Source: Emticicia sp040253585 (GTDB taxonomy: Bacteria; Bacteroidota; Bacteroidia; Cytophagales; Spirosomataceae). Taken from it: 64,000 bases of DNA. The stretch covers positions 186,001-250,000 of the forward strand of contig NZ_JBELAU010000005.1 in assembly GCF_040253585.1 (NCBI RefSeq), in the 5' to 3' direction. Made by a program: the position numbers and the translations under genes. Below, in pieces: positions 32,786-40,540 of this stretch. The first letter of the stretch is position 1; every line of letters begins with the position of its first letter. The notes under the pieces are model-generated. The model had not been told where the DNA came from. It saw only the letters and a program-made list of their open reading frames with translations, and searched no databases.

Positions 32786-35482
32786 TTATTCAATGGGAAT
32801 AGAAAAGGAGAATTTTGAACCTTTCCCAACTTCACTTTCTACCCAAATTTCTCCGTTATGCAACTCTAAAATCCGTTTTGAAATTGCCAATCCAAGTCCG
32901 CTGCCTTTTGGTTTTTTAATGGTTTGGTCGTGAGCTTGATAAAATTTATCAAAAATTAGCTCTTGATATTGTTTTGCAATTCCAGCTCCATCATCAATCA
33001 CATTTACGTACAGATTATCATCTTGCTTATACGCTGTAATGGTAATTGTACCTTTATTACCTTCAGTAAATTTCAATGCATTTGAGAGTAAATTGAGCAT
33101 AACCTGCATAATTCTGTCTCTATCTCCTTCAAATTTGGGCAATTTTTTATCAATTTTCGTTATGATAGAAATCCCTTTATCTTTAGCCAGTTGCTCAATA
33201 GATTCTATAGAATCTATAATAATTTCTTCGAGGTTGAGGGTTTCCTTAGCTACTTTCACCTTTCCAGATTCAAACTTTTCTAAATCTAACACTTGATTTA
33301 TCAAACGACTCAATCGGTCAGATTCTTTGATGATGGTATTCAAAAAATGCTGTCTTTCCGAATGCTCAATGTCTTCATTATCGTATAAAATTTCAGACAG
33401 AGCTTTTATCGAAGTCAACGGTGTACGAATTTCGTGCGTAACTGTAGCTAAAAAATCATCTTTGAGTTTATCAGTAAATTTCAACTGTTCGTTGGCAGCT
33501 TGTAATTGCTCGGTGAGTAATTTTAATTCTTGCGATTTTTGTTTTAACTCCTTATTTACCGCCATCAATTCTTGCGATTTCTTCAAAATTTCAACGACTT
33601 CATTCAATGAAATTTCCTCTTCTTTTGCCACCGACGAAACCATCATACGGGCCGAGGCAGTTCCGACGATGCCCGAAAGTAATTTTTCTGAATAATTCAC
33701 AAAACGAGCATCGGCATAGCGAGTATTTAGATTGATATTATTGCGAGTGGCAAAAACTCTTGCTATTCTTTCGGTGCGGCTTGTTCCGAGAAAACTTTCG
33801 AGCAAATTCATAATATCACTCACCAATGCTTTTCCCCGCCAGACGACTGAGTTTTCGATACCTTTTGAGTACTGAAATACATCAACAAACAACACGGCTT
33901 GATTATGCTCAATAGAGGTTTGTTTACTGCACAAGGAACCGAAAAAATAAAGAACTATATTGAAAAACAACGTCCAGAATGTGGCATGAGAAATATTATC
34001 CATGCCCGTCATACCAAATAATTCGTAAGGTTTTAGTAGTGAAACACCAAATAAACCTTCTGTCATAATTTTATCAGATATTACTCCTGAACTAACGAGT
34101 GATGGAATAATTAGGGTAAAAAACCAAATAACTGTTCCACCAACTAATCCCGCCATTGCACCTTTTTGTGTGCCTCTTTTCCAGAAAATACCTCCCAAAA
34201 CTGACGGTGCAAACTGAGCTACAACAACAAAGGCTGTCATTCCAATTGAAACTAAAGAGTATTTTTCGGTAATAAATTTGAAATAGAAATACCCTAAAAA
34301 TATGATGAGAGCGATCGAAAAACGTCTCATAAACTGAATCACTCGACTCGGATTTAGATTGATAAGGTCTTTTGATGCTGGAATTCCCAAGAAAATTGGC
34401 ATCAGTAAATTATTACTCACCATTACGCTTATGGCTATCGTTTCTACGATTATCATGCCCGTTGCTGCCGAAAAACCACCTATATAAGTCAAAATCGCTA
34501 ATGATTCATCAGAAAAATGCAGCGGAATCGACAAGACATACATATCAGAATTGACCGCTTGCCCATTAAAAATAATTCCTCCCGCAAGGGTAATTGGCAT
34601 TACGAAAATATTGATGAGCAACATATATAGTGGAAACATCCACATCGCTCGATTGATGTATTTTTCATCAACATTCTCTACGACCGTCACCTGAAATTGG
34701 CGTGGCAAAAACAAAAAGGCCATTGTGGCCAGTAACGTATGCCAAAACCACATCGACATTCCACTTTCGTTTTCGACCACAAAATTCTTTTTAGCAGCTT
34801 GAAGTAATTTTGCTTTGTTATAAATGTCTTCAAAACCATCAAAAAGCCAGTAGGTTACATACATTCCGATAGCTAAAAAAGCGATGAGTTTAATAATTGA
34901 CTCCACCGCAATAGCTGTTACCATTCCCTCGTGTCGCTCGGTTGCTTCTACGTTTCGAGTACCAAATAAGATGGTAAACAGAATCAGTAAAATGACAATA
35001 TAAAAAGTATGGTCAACTAAAATATTGCTATTTAAAAGGCTTCTTGTTAGAATTCCGAAGCTATTTGAAATGGCTTTTAGTTGTAATGCAATATACGGAA
35101 TCCCTGATAGTAAGCATATTATGGTTACTAAGACTCCCAAAGAACGATTTTTGCCATAACGTGACGATATAAAATCGGCGATACTCGTCAAGCGTTGAGT
35201 TTTACATATACGGATGATTTTCAAGAGTATCGGAAAAGCCAAGAACATCACCAAAGTTGGGCCAATATAAACAGCTAAAAAATCAAGTCCATCGGTTGAA
35301 GCTCTCCCTACACTTCCGTAAAAAGTCCATGCTGTACAATAAACCGCCAACGAAAGTGCATAAATGTTAGGGTTACTAACAATACTCTTGGCATTCTTTG
35401 ATTTTTTTTCGGCCTGATAAGCTACGATAAACAAAAACGCCAAATAATAAATCGAGATAAGTCCTAAAATGTAGCTATTCAT
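32786..35482 (-). CDS. solute:sodium symporter-histidine kinase fusion (CrbS-like)
   Basis: An 898-residue sensor. Residues 1 to about 500 form an SLC5/SSS sodium-solute symporter with about 13 membrane helices. Residues roughly 540-630 (ALVSDIMNLLESFLGTSR... KLLSGIVGTASARMM) match the STAC linker that joins SLC5 domains to kinases in CrbS-type sensors. A coiled coil follows, then HisKA with His683 in ATVTHEIRTPL and a complete ATPase domain (LNLLSNALKF, DDGAGIA, GSGLGLAISKRIL). CrbS relatives control acs and acetate use. No PAS domain is seen. Its start overlaps the small membrane gene upstream by 8 bases. Confidence 0.92.
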   Translation of the reverse strand: MNSYILGLISIYYLAFLFIVAYQAEKKSKNAKSIVSNPNIYALSLAVYCTAWTFYGSVGRASTDGLDFLAVYIGPTLVMFLAFPILLKIIRICKTQRLTSIADFISSRYGKNRSLGVLVTIICLLSGIPYIALQLKAISNSFGILTRSLLNSNILVDHTFYIVILLILFTILFGTRNVEATERHEGMVTAIAVESIIKLIAFLAIGMYVTYWLFDGFEDIYNKAKLLQAAKKNFVVENESGMSMWFWHTLLATMAFLFLPRQFQVTVVENVDEKYINRAMWMFPLYMLLINIFVMPITLAGGIIFNGQAVNSDMYVLSIPLHFSDESLAILTYIGGFSAATGMIIVETIAISVMVSNNLLMPIFLGIPASKDLINLNPSRVIQFMRRFSIALIIFLGYFYFKFITEKYSLVSIGMTAFVVVAQFAPSVLGGIFWKRGTQKGAMAGLVGGTVIWFFTLIIPSLVSSGVISDKIMTEGLFGVSLLKPYELFGMTGMDNISHATFWTLFFNIVLYFFGSLCSKQTSIEHNQAVLFVDVFQYSKGIENSVVWRGKALVSDIMNLLESFLGTSRTERIARVFATRNNINLNTRYADARFVNYSEKLLSGIVGTASARMMVSSVAKEEEISLNEVVEILKKSQELMAVNKELKQKSQELKLLTEQLQAANEQLKFTDKLKDDFLATVTHEIRTPLTSIKALSEILYDNEDIEHSERQHFLNTIIKESDRLSRLINQVLDLEKFESGKVKVAKETLNLEEIIIDSIESIEQLAKDKGISIITKIDKKLPKFEGDRDRIMQVMLNLLSNALKFTEGNKGTITITAYKQDDNLYVNVIDDGAGIAKQYQELIFDKFYQAHDQTIKKPKGSGLGLAISKRILELHNGEIWVESEVGKGSKFSFSIPIE

Positions 35483-35681
35483 GTTCTTGTGTTTCTTCTA
35501 CATTTTTAGATTCAGCAATGATGGCAATCACGATAATTCCCACCGCCCAAACACTAAACACATATACATAAACAAGCGGCATACCGAATATAAAAACGGT
35601 TTTATTGAACAACGATAATAACGGAAAATTGAGTAAACAGACCAAGAAAATCGTTATTGCAATGGCTCTTTGCTGCTTCAT
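35475..35681 (-). CDS. small two-helix membrane protein paired with the symporter-kinase
   Basis: A 68-residue protein with two membrane helices (residues about 7-26 and 37-56) and a short acidic cytoplasmic tail. The pattern NFPLLSLFNKTVFIFGMPLVYVYVFSVWAVGI resembles the small subunits (DUF3311/YhdT-like) encoded before SSS transporters such as PanF. The gene's 3' end overlaps the symporter-kinase start by 8 bases, so translation is likely coupled. A role as accessory subunit of the sensor is inferred from this arrangement only. Confidence 0.75.
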   Translation of the reverse strand: MKQQRAIAITIFLVCLLNFPLLSLFNKTVFIFGMPLVYVYVFSVWAVGIIVIAIIAESKNVEETQEHE

Positions 35682-35735
35682 GTAGGGTTTCTGATTTATT
35701 GCACTAAGCTACGACTAACATGGTACTATTCAAAG

Positions 35736-35764
35736 ATTTATTTAGCTATTTTTGCTAAATAAAT
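35736..35764. promoter_or_regulatory. 11-bp inverted repeat upstream of the sensor operon
   Basis: Arms ATTTATTTAGC (35736-35746) and GCTAAATAAAT (35754-35764) are perfect, around a 7-base T-rich spacer, 55 bases upstream of the first ATG of the sensor operon. The size and symmetry fit a dimeric repressor site; a simple hairpin is the alternative. Confidence 0.45.
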
Positions 35765-35797
35765 ATAGTTAAAAATTTACTTCGGGAAAAAATTCCT

Positions 35798-35958
35798 CTC
35801 CTTTTCAAGGAGGGGTGGCAAAATTCTGACAAAGTCGAATTTTGACGGGGTGGTTAGTTCCAACTATCCATATTTTAAAACAATTATAGACCAAGAACCA
35901 CCCCGTCCGACTTCGTCAGGACACCGTAGTGACGGTCGCCCCTCCTTGAAAAAAGGAG
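35798..35958. repeat. composite inverted-repeat element (about 160 bp)
   Basis: Outer blocks at 35798-35815 and 35939-35958 pair (CTCCTTTTCAAGGAGGGG against CCCCTCCTTG...AAGGAG). Inner 12-bp arms GACGGGGTGGTT (35844-35855) and its complement (35896-35907) are perfect. GC is clearly higher than in neighbouring intergenic DNA. It occupies much of a 456-base gap that otherwise holds only the 11-bp palindrome and a hairpin. Confidence 0.75.
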
Positions 35959-36004
35959 CGACCGTTGCACGGGGGAAATAATAAGAACACACCCCTAAAA
36001 TAAG

Positions 36005-36044
36005 AATGTATGCCAATGGGAGTTTTCCTCAACTGGCATACATT
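36005..36044 (-). terminator. hairpin downstream of the transporter operon
   Basis: 11-bp perfect arms AATGTATGCCA and TGGCATACATT around an 18-base loop, followed on the minus strand by CTTATTTTAG. It probably ends the porin/MHS/DUF6814 transcripts. Confidence 0.55.
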
Positions 36045-36137
36045 GCTCTATTAAACCCTAAGCCTTACTTATTATGGTAATTCACTTATTATCTTTTCGA
36101 TAGTCGAATGGCTTAGAAATCAACTATTTTTCAAAAA

Positions 36138-36359
36138 TCAATCTTTTGAGTCGAATTCTCCCTGTAGAGAATACAAACCGAATGTTCCTAAAGCTCCTGC
36201 AATCATCGGGCAAAGAATTACTGTGTAAATAATTGCTGGAATTACGTTTTCGCCACCTTTATTCCAGAGCATAATCGCTTGATTCACAATTAGATAGTAA
36301 ACCGCACCAATTCCGATTAATATCCAAACTATTCCTAAAATTCGTTTTATAGCATTCAT
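36138..36359 (-). CDS. DUF6814-like small membrane protein
   Basis: A 73-residue protein with two membrane helices (about residues 4-25 and 41-62): KRILGIVWILIGIGAVYYLI and IPAIIYTVILCPMIAGALGTFGLYSLQ. The family is regularly found directly after MHS-type transporters in Bacteroidota, as here. The longer frame up to 36440 would run through a perfect hairpin and is rejected; the ATG at 36359 is preferred. Probably an accessory subunit of the transporter, by context only. Confidence 0.75.
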   Translation of the reverse strand: MNAIKRILGIVWILIGIGAVYYLIVNQAIMLWNKGGENVIPAIIYTVILCPMIAGALGTFGLYSLQGEFDSKD

Positions 36360-36398
36360 TGTATTAATGTTTTTATGTATTAAAAATTCAACATTTAT

Positions 36399-36427
36399 AT
36401 ATGAACGTCCAATTTGGACGTTCATAT
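36399..36427. other. perfect 14-bp hairpin between MHS transporter and DUF6814 genes
   Basis: The 14-bp arms are perfectly complementary around one base (core TGAACGTCCAA/TTGGACGTTCA). It starts ten bases after the transporter stop, inside an apparent operon, and no T-run follows. It may set the relative amounts of the two proteins by mRNA processing or 3'-end protection. Confidence 0.65.
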
Positions 36428-36436
36428 GAGTAAAAA

Positions 36437-38026
36437 TCAATCATTTACTTTGTTATCTTTTCCATCTAAATAGATTGTTCCAATAACGAAACAAATACCT
36501 GCAAGAATTATCGGATACCAAAGACCTTCGAGATAAGGTTTTTCGATAACTGGAGCTAAACCCGACTCGGCCGCTACACTGTTTATTTTCTGTGCGTTCG
36601 ATACCAAGAAAGTTGCAATTGCAGGAAGTAGTCCACCAAAGATACCATTTCCGATGTGATAAGGCAACGACATTGATGTATAACGAATCTTGATTGGGAA
36701 CATTTCAACTAAAAATGCAGCAACTGGACCATAAACCATTGTTACGAACAACATTTGAATAAAAACTAACCAAGTAAGTGTCCACTTATCGGTATCATTG
36801 ATTGTAACAGTTTTTTTGGTTTCAACAATTGGTTTACCATCTTTTTCACTGATTTCAACTACACCATTTTTCAAAGTTTTAGTTTTAACTTCTTTATAAG
36901 TTGTTCCGTCAGTATATGCTTTTGTTACGGTATAAACTGAGTCAACACCACCATTTTTGTTTTTAGCATTTTCTTTCAATTCAGATACTGATGTTGCTTT
37001 TTCTACGATTTCAGTTTTGCCTTTGATGTCAACGGTATCATACATTTTTGAGTAGATTGTGCGGTAAGAAAGAATAGCTACCAACATACCCGCCATCATA
37101 ATCCACTTACGACCGATGCGGTCAGACAACCAACCAAATACTACGAAGAAAGGCGTTCCGAGACACAACCCCCAAATCATAATGCTATCAACTTGCTCTT
37201 TTGGTACATTCATGATTTTTTCAATGAAAGACATCGCATAAAATTGTCCTGTGTACCAAACAACACCCTGCCCCATAGTTACGCCCAATAGTGCCAACAA
37301 TACAAATTTGAAGTTCAATTTATTTCCGAAAGATTCTTTTAAAGGATTAGTGGAAGTTTTTCCATCAGCTTTTGCCTTTGAAAACAAAGGCGACTCGTGC
37401 ATATTACGACGTATGATATAAGAAATACCAACCATCAAGATTGAAGCTAAGAATGGAATTCTCCAACCATAGGCATCAAAATCTTCTTTGCTTAAAATTG
37501 CTTTGGTAAGTGCAATAACAATCAATGAAACTATCAAACCTGCCGTTGCCGTAATCTGAATCCATGAAGTCATGTACCCACGTTCGTTGGCAGGTGAGTG
37601 TTCGGCAACGTAGGTTGCAGCACCACCGTATTCGCCACCAAGAGCCAAACCTTGTAATAATCTGAGCAATAAGACCAGCAAGGGAGCGGCCACACCGATG
37701 GTTTCGTAGGCAGGTATAATACCGATGGTGAAAGTTGCACCTCCCATCAACAATAAAGTTACCATGAAGGTATATTTTCTACCGATTAAGTCTCCGAGAC
37801 GACCAAAGAATAATGCACCAAATGGGCGAACAACAAAACCAGCTGCAAATGTTGCTAAGGTTGAAAGAAACGAGAGTGTTTCGCTTCCAGGGCCTGCTGG
37901 GAAGAATTTTGTAGAGATAATGGTCGCCAAACTTCCGAAGATATAGAAGTCGTACCACTCAATCATCGTTCCTACTGATGATGCTCCAATAATGGAGAAC
38001 ATCGAACTTTTTTTACTTTCAGACAT
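36437..38026 (-). CDS. MHS-family MFS transporter with large periplasmic insertion
   Basis: A 529-residue metabolite:H+ symporter-type MFS protein. Motifs include GTMIEWYDFYIFGSLA in helix 1, GRLGDLIGRKYTF in loop 2-3, GLALGGEYGGAATYVAEHSP and GWLSDRIGRKW in loop 8-9, all typical of the MHS group (ProP, ShiA, KgtP). Between helices 9 and 10 an extra 88 or so charged, Lys/Thr-rich residues (KGKTEIVEKATSVSELKENA onward) should lie in the periplasm. The longer frame begins with a TTG four codons before the ATG used. With acs, prpE and a porin nearby, uptake of short-chain carboxylates is the likely job. Confidence 0.9.
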   Translation of the reverse strand: MSESKKSSMFSIIGASSVGTMIEWYDFYIFGSLATIISTKFFPAGPGSETLSFLSTLATFAAGFVVRPFGALFFGRLGDLIGRKYTFMVTLLLMGGATFTIGIIPAYETIGVAAPLLVLLLRLLQGLALGGEYGGAATYVAEHSPANERGYMTSWIQITATAGLIVSLIVIALTKAILSKEDFDAYGWRIPFLASILMVGISYIIRRNMHESPLFSKAKADGKTSTNPLKESFGNKLNFKFVLLALLGVTMGQGVVWYTGQFYAMSFIEKIMNVPKEQVDSIMIWGLCLGTPFFVVFGWLSDRIGRKWIMMAGMLVAILSYRTIYSKMYDTVDIKGKTEIVEKATSVSELKENAKNKNGGVDSVYTVTKAYTDGTTYKEVKTKTLKNGVVEISEKDGKPIVETKKTVTINDTDKWTLTWLVFIQMLFVTMVYGPVAAFLVEMFPIKIRYTSMSLPYHIGNGIFGGLLPAIATFLVSNAQKINSVAAESGLAPVIEKPYLEGLWYPIILAGICFVIGTIYLDGKDNKVND

Positions 38027-38069
38027 AGTGCTAATCAATTAAGGGTTTAAGTAATATTAGAGTTGAGTT

Positions 38070-39458
38070 TTATAAATAGATTTGTAATTGAGCAATAAAT
38101 TCGCCAAAATGCTTTTGCTTAGTTGTTGCAGTTTCAATTCCTGGACGCAACGAATACTGCGTTGTGATTTTTGCATGATGGCCATCAATCAACCAGTTTA
38201 CGCCTAAGTCAAAGTTTGTAACTGCTTTTGGAAGTGCATCAAAGTTTTTATATGTAAATGCTGTAAATGGTTGCACTCTCATTTTAGGTTTTTCGCTTCC
38301 TTTTGGCATCAAGATACCCACTTGTGTATAGAAAATATCACCTGTTCCAATCATTGGTTGGGCATTTCCTGCACCCGACATCAATTTACCACTTCCTTCA
38401 TAAGCGGCATTCACGACACCTTCATTCATAATACCGATATTTCGGATATAATTTGGCCCAAAATTATAATTGAAATATCCAGCGTAAGCAGTTACAGCCG
38501 TATTTTTTGCTTTATCGCCAAATGGCATATCTAAGAAAGCATCAACCGAAAGCAAGTTTACGTTATGGCTTTCGAGTTTTCCGTTTACTGAAGACTTAGT
38601 ACCATTACCTTGGCTGTAAAAACCTGCTCCGATATTAAAGACACGCTTTGTACCCAAATATGTACCAACTTTGAAAGGTAATAAATTTGATTCATTATCG
38701 AGGAATTGATATTCCAAATAAGCAGTTTTTGCCCAATTACTTTTTCCATTATTATCAACCGCAGCAGCTTTTGAAGCATCGGTTACATTAGTCGGAGCTA
38801 AACTTGTACTGAAAGGCTTATTCATTGCCAAACGGTATTCTAATTTATTCAATTTACCTTTGGCAAAAAAACCATACTGACGAGCAAATTGGTCGGCATT
38901 ATCAATAGTTGCCCACGAGAAAATCGGAGAGTCAACTGTCAAGAAATTGAGTGTTGAGGCCATTGTCATGCGAGAAATTCCCATGAAATAGTGTAAACCT
39001 GCCCCTATGCTCAAACTCGAATTTTTGTTTTCTTTGGTTGGTAAAACCACGTGATATTCGTTCCAAGCATCGTGAAAGAAAATTTGAGGTTTCTTACCAT
39101 TTCCGTAGCCACCAGTTCCTGAAGTTCCTGAAGCTCCACCGTTGATAAACGTTTGGTTATTAATACCAATGTGGGCAAGTACCATGTAGCGTTTGCTGAT
39201 TTGTGCGTAGGCCAACATACGTAAACGACGGCCCGAAATATCAAAATTTGTTTTGGCAGCTTCACCAGCAATTGTTGTACCGGGATTTAGTTGTGTGCCT
39301 CTAAACCAAATCTGATTCCAAGTAAGCAAACGAATAAATTTCGACCCTTCTGGGTTGACATTCAATTTGATTCCACCACCGTAATCAGCAGAACCTTGAG
39401 CTTGTATAACACTATAGCTAAATAAAAAAAGCGATAAGGTGAATAGTAATTTTTTCAT
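38070..39458 (-). CDS. outer-membrane porin-like beta-barrel protein
   Basis: A 462-residue exported protein with a Sec signal peptide (MKKLLFTLSLFLFSYSVIQAQ) and a body rich in alternating aromatic/polar strands (FIRLLTWNQIWFRG, KYNYNF-like YAGYFNYNFGPNYIRN, ITTQYSLRPG), ending in the aromatic-hydrophobic pattern LQIYL. It is the type of porin found before MHS transporters in Bacteroidota carboxylate loci. It sits 43 bases upstream of the transporter gene on the same strand, so they are likely co-transcribed. Its leader carries the 22-nt motif also found before prpE. Confidence 0.8.
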   Translation of the reverse strand: MKKLLFTLSLFLFSYSVIQAQGSADYGGGIKLNVNPEGSKFIRLLTWNQIWFRGTQLNPGTTIAGEAAKTNFDISGRRLRMLAYAQISKRYMVLAHIGINNQTFINGGASGTSGTGGYGNGKKPQIFFHDAWNEYHVVLPTKENKNSSLSIGAGLHYFMGISRMTMASTLNFLTVDSPIFSWATIDNADQFARQYGFFAKGKLNKLEYRLAMNKPFSTSLAPTNVTDASKAAAVDNNGKSNWAKTAYLEYQFLDNESNLLPFKVGTYLGTKRVFNIGAGFYSQGNGTKSSVNGKLESHNVNLLSVDAFLDMPFGDKAKNTAVTAYAGYFNYNFGPNYIRNIGIMNEGVVNAAYEGSGKLMSGAGNAQPMIGTGDIFYTQVGILMPKGSEKPKMRVQPFTAFTYKNFDALPKAVTNFDLGVNWLIDGHHAKITTQYSLRPGIETATTKQKHFGEFIAQLQIYL

Positions 39459-39466
39459 ATTAGGTC

Positions 39467-39488
39467 TTTTATTATGGTTTTGTTGTAC
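39467..39488 (-). promoter_or_regulatory. 22-nt leader motif shared with prpE
   Basis: Differs from 32217-32238 at one base only and lies eight bases upstream of the porin ATG on the same strand. Sequence further upstream does not match between the two genes. The rest of the 348-base gap is AT-rich, and apart from the hairpin near its far end I see nothing else in it. Confidence 0.6.
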
Positions 39489-39772
39489 GTCCGTTTAAGA
39501 CGATACAAAACTTTCATAAAAAGACACGTTTCGCAAATCCTTGATATAGCTTTGCTAATAACAGATAGAATTCATTGTACTTTAAAATTTCTTAAAAACC
39601 ACAATATTAGAACACTAAACTTGTATTTTACGAAATTTTATTTCTATGAATTTACATAAAACAAAATAATAAATAACTTCAAAACAATAATATGCTACAA
39701 ATTCAGAATATTTTCAAAATACTATTTTAGTAGAGATATTTGTATAAAAATTGCACTATTTCAATATTTTTT

Positions 39773-39802
39773 ATTATTGTTTAATTAAAATTAAACAATA
39801 AT
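39773..39802. terminator. AT-rich hairpin after the InsA-like gene
   Basis: 14-bp perfect arms (ATTATTGTTTAATT and its complement) around AA, five bases beyond the gene's stop on the minus strand. The stem is almost all A/T, so terminator strength is doubtful. Confidence 0.45.
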
Positions 39803-39806
39803 CTAT

Positions 39807-40226
39807 CTATTTTTTGAATCTCTCCCATTTGATAAGCATAAACTTATCGCCCAACTCAGTTACTACCATCCCTGCTCCTTTTAGGTTATCTCGATTGGCA
39901 TAAAATTCGGCTAACTCCTTATGATTCATCACTTTATATGTCGGATGATAAAGTGTTTGTTTAGGTATCTTTACTTGATATTTTTTCACCCAATTCATCA
40001 CAGAAACGTGACTTACACCCAATAAACGCTCGATTTCTCGATAACTTACCCCTTCAATGTATAATTGAAGTGCTTTGATTACATAATAACTTTCAATGCT
40101 TTTTCCCATCTTTTCGACGGTGAAATTATAGCCACAATCTTTACACTTAAAGCGTTGACGCTCTTTGATTATACCATTTCGTGAGATATTGTTTGAATCA
40201 CATTGGGGGCAGTTTGGTAGGCTCAT
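39807..40226 (-). CDS. orphan IS1/IS1595-type InsA-like zinc-binding/HTH protein
   Basis: A 139-residue protein. Residues 1-40 (CPQCDSNNISRNGIIKERQRFKCKDCGYNF) form the four-cysteine zinc ribbon of InsA and IS1595 transposase N-termini. Residues 48-95 (YVIKALQLYIEGVSYREIERLLGVSHVSVMNWVKKY) form a helix-turn-helix. The C-terminal 40 residues (GMVVTELGDKFMLIKWERFKK) do not look like a transposase catalytic domain, and no InsB frame lies downstream. No terminal repeats flank it. It is therefore probably not a working insertion sequence but a domesticated DNA-binding protein. It is adjacent to, and in the same direction as, the porin gene. Confidence 0.8.
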   Translation of the reverse strand: MSLPNCPQCDSNNISRNGIIKERQRFKCKDCGYNFTVEKMGKSIESYYVIKALQLYIEGVSYREIERLLGVSHVSVMNWVKKYQVKIPKQTLYHPTYKVMNHKELAEFYANRDNLKGAGMVVTELGDKFMLIKWERFKK

Positions 40227-40245
40227 AGTATCTATATATTTTTAG

Positions 40246-40272
40246 CAAAGATATACTTTATTAGCAAATATA
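40246..40272 (-). promoter_or_regulatory. two tandem -7 boxes upstream of the InsA-like gene
   Basis: On the minus strand TATATTTGC (-7 box at 40265-40272) and TATCTTTGC (40246-40253) both match TAnnTTTG, 19 bases apart in phase, with the nearer one 20 bases from the ATG. The near-repeat could also be a tandem operator. Confidence 0.45.
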
Positions 40273-40540
40273 GATTATTTCAAGATTTTATTTCACTTTA
40301 TTTTCAAAAAAAATTTATCTGTTGATGTTTTATTCATTTTGAAATTGAAGAAAAGTTTTTCCAATTCCCGATTATCTCTCTTTCGGGCTTTATGTTGATA
40401 TTTTTCCTCAAACTTCCCCACTTTGCTATCAGAATGCCTAAGGTACGTATTTTTTAGGTTTTCAAATGTCTCTCAATATCTACAGATGCTTAACAGTAGC
40501 TTGATTTTGAAGAGTTATTCTAAACAAAATCTTAATTAAA
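40273..40540. other. AT-rich divergent intergenic region
   Basis: With the promoter boxes to its left this makes a 314-base gap between the InsA-like gene and the beta-barrel gene. I see no open frame, repeat or convincing TAnnTTTG box for the plus-strand gene. Confidence 0.5.

Noticed and set aside
36360..36440. Longer start for the DUF6814-like gene
   Set aside because: It would translate through a perfect 14-bp hairpin, and the added residues match no family.
39773..40272. Complete insertion sequence around the InsA-like gene
   Set aside because: No catalytic transposase frame, no terminal inverted repeats and no target duplication could be found on either side.
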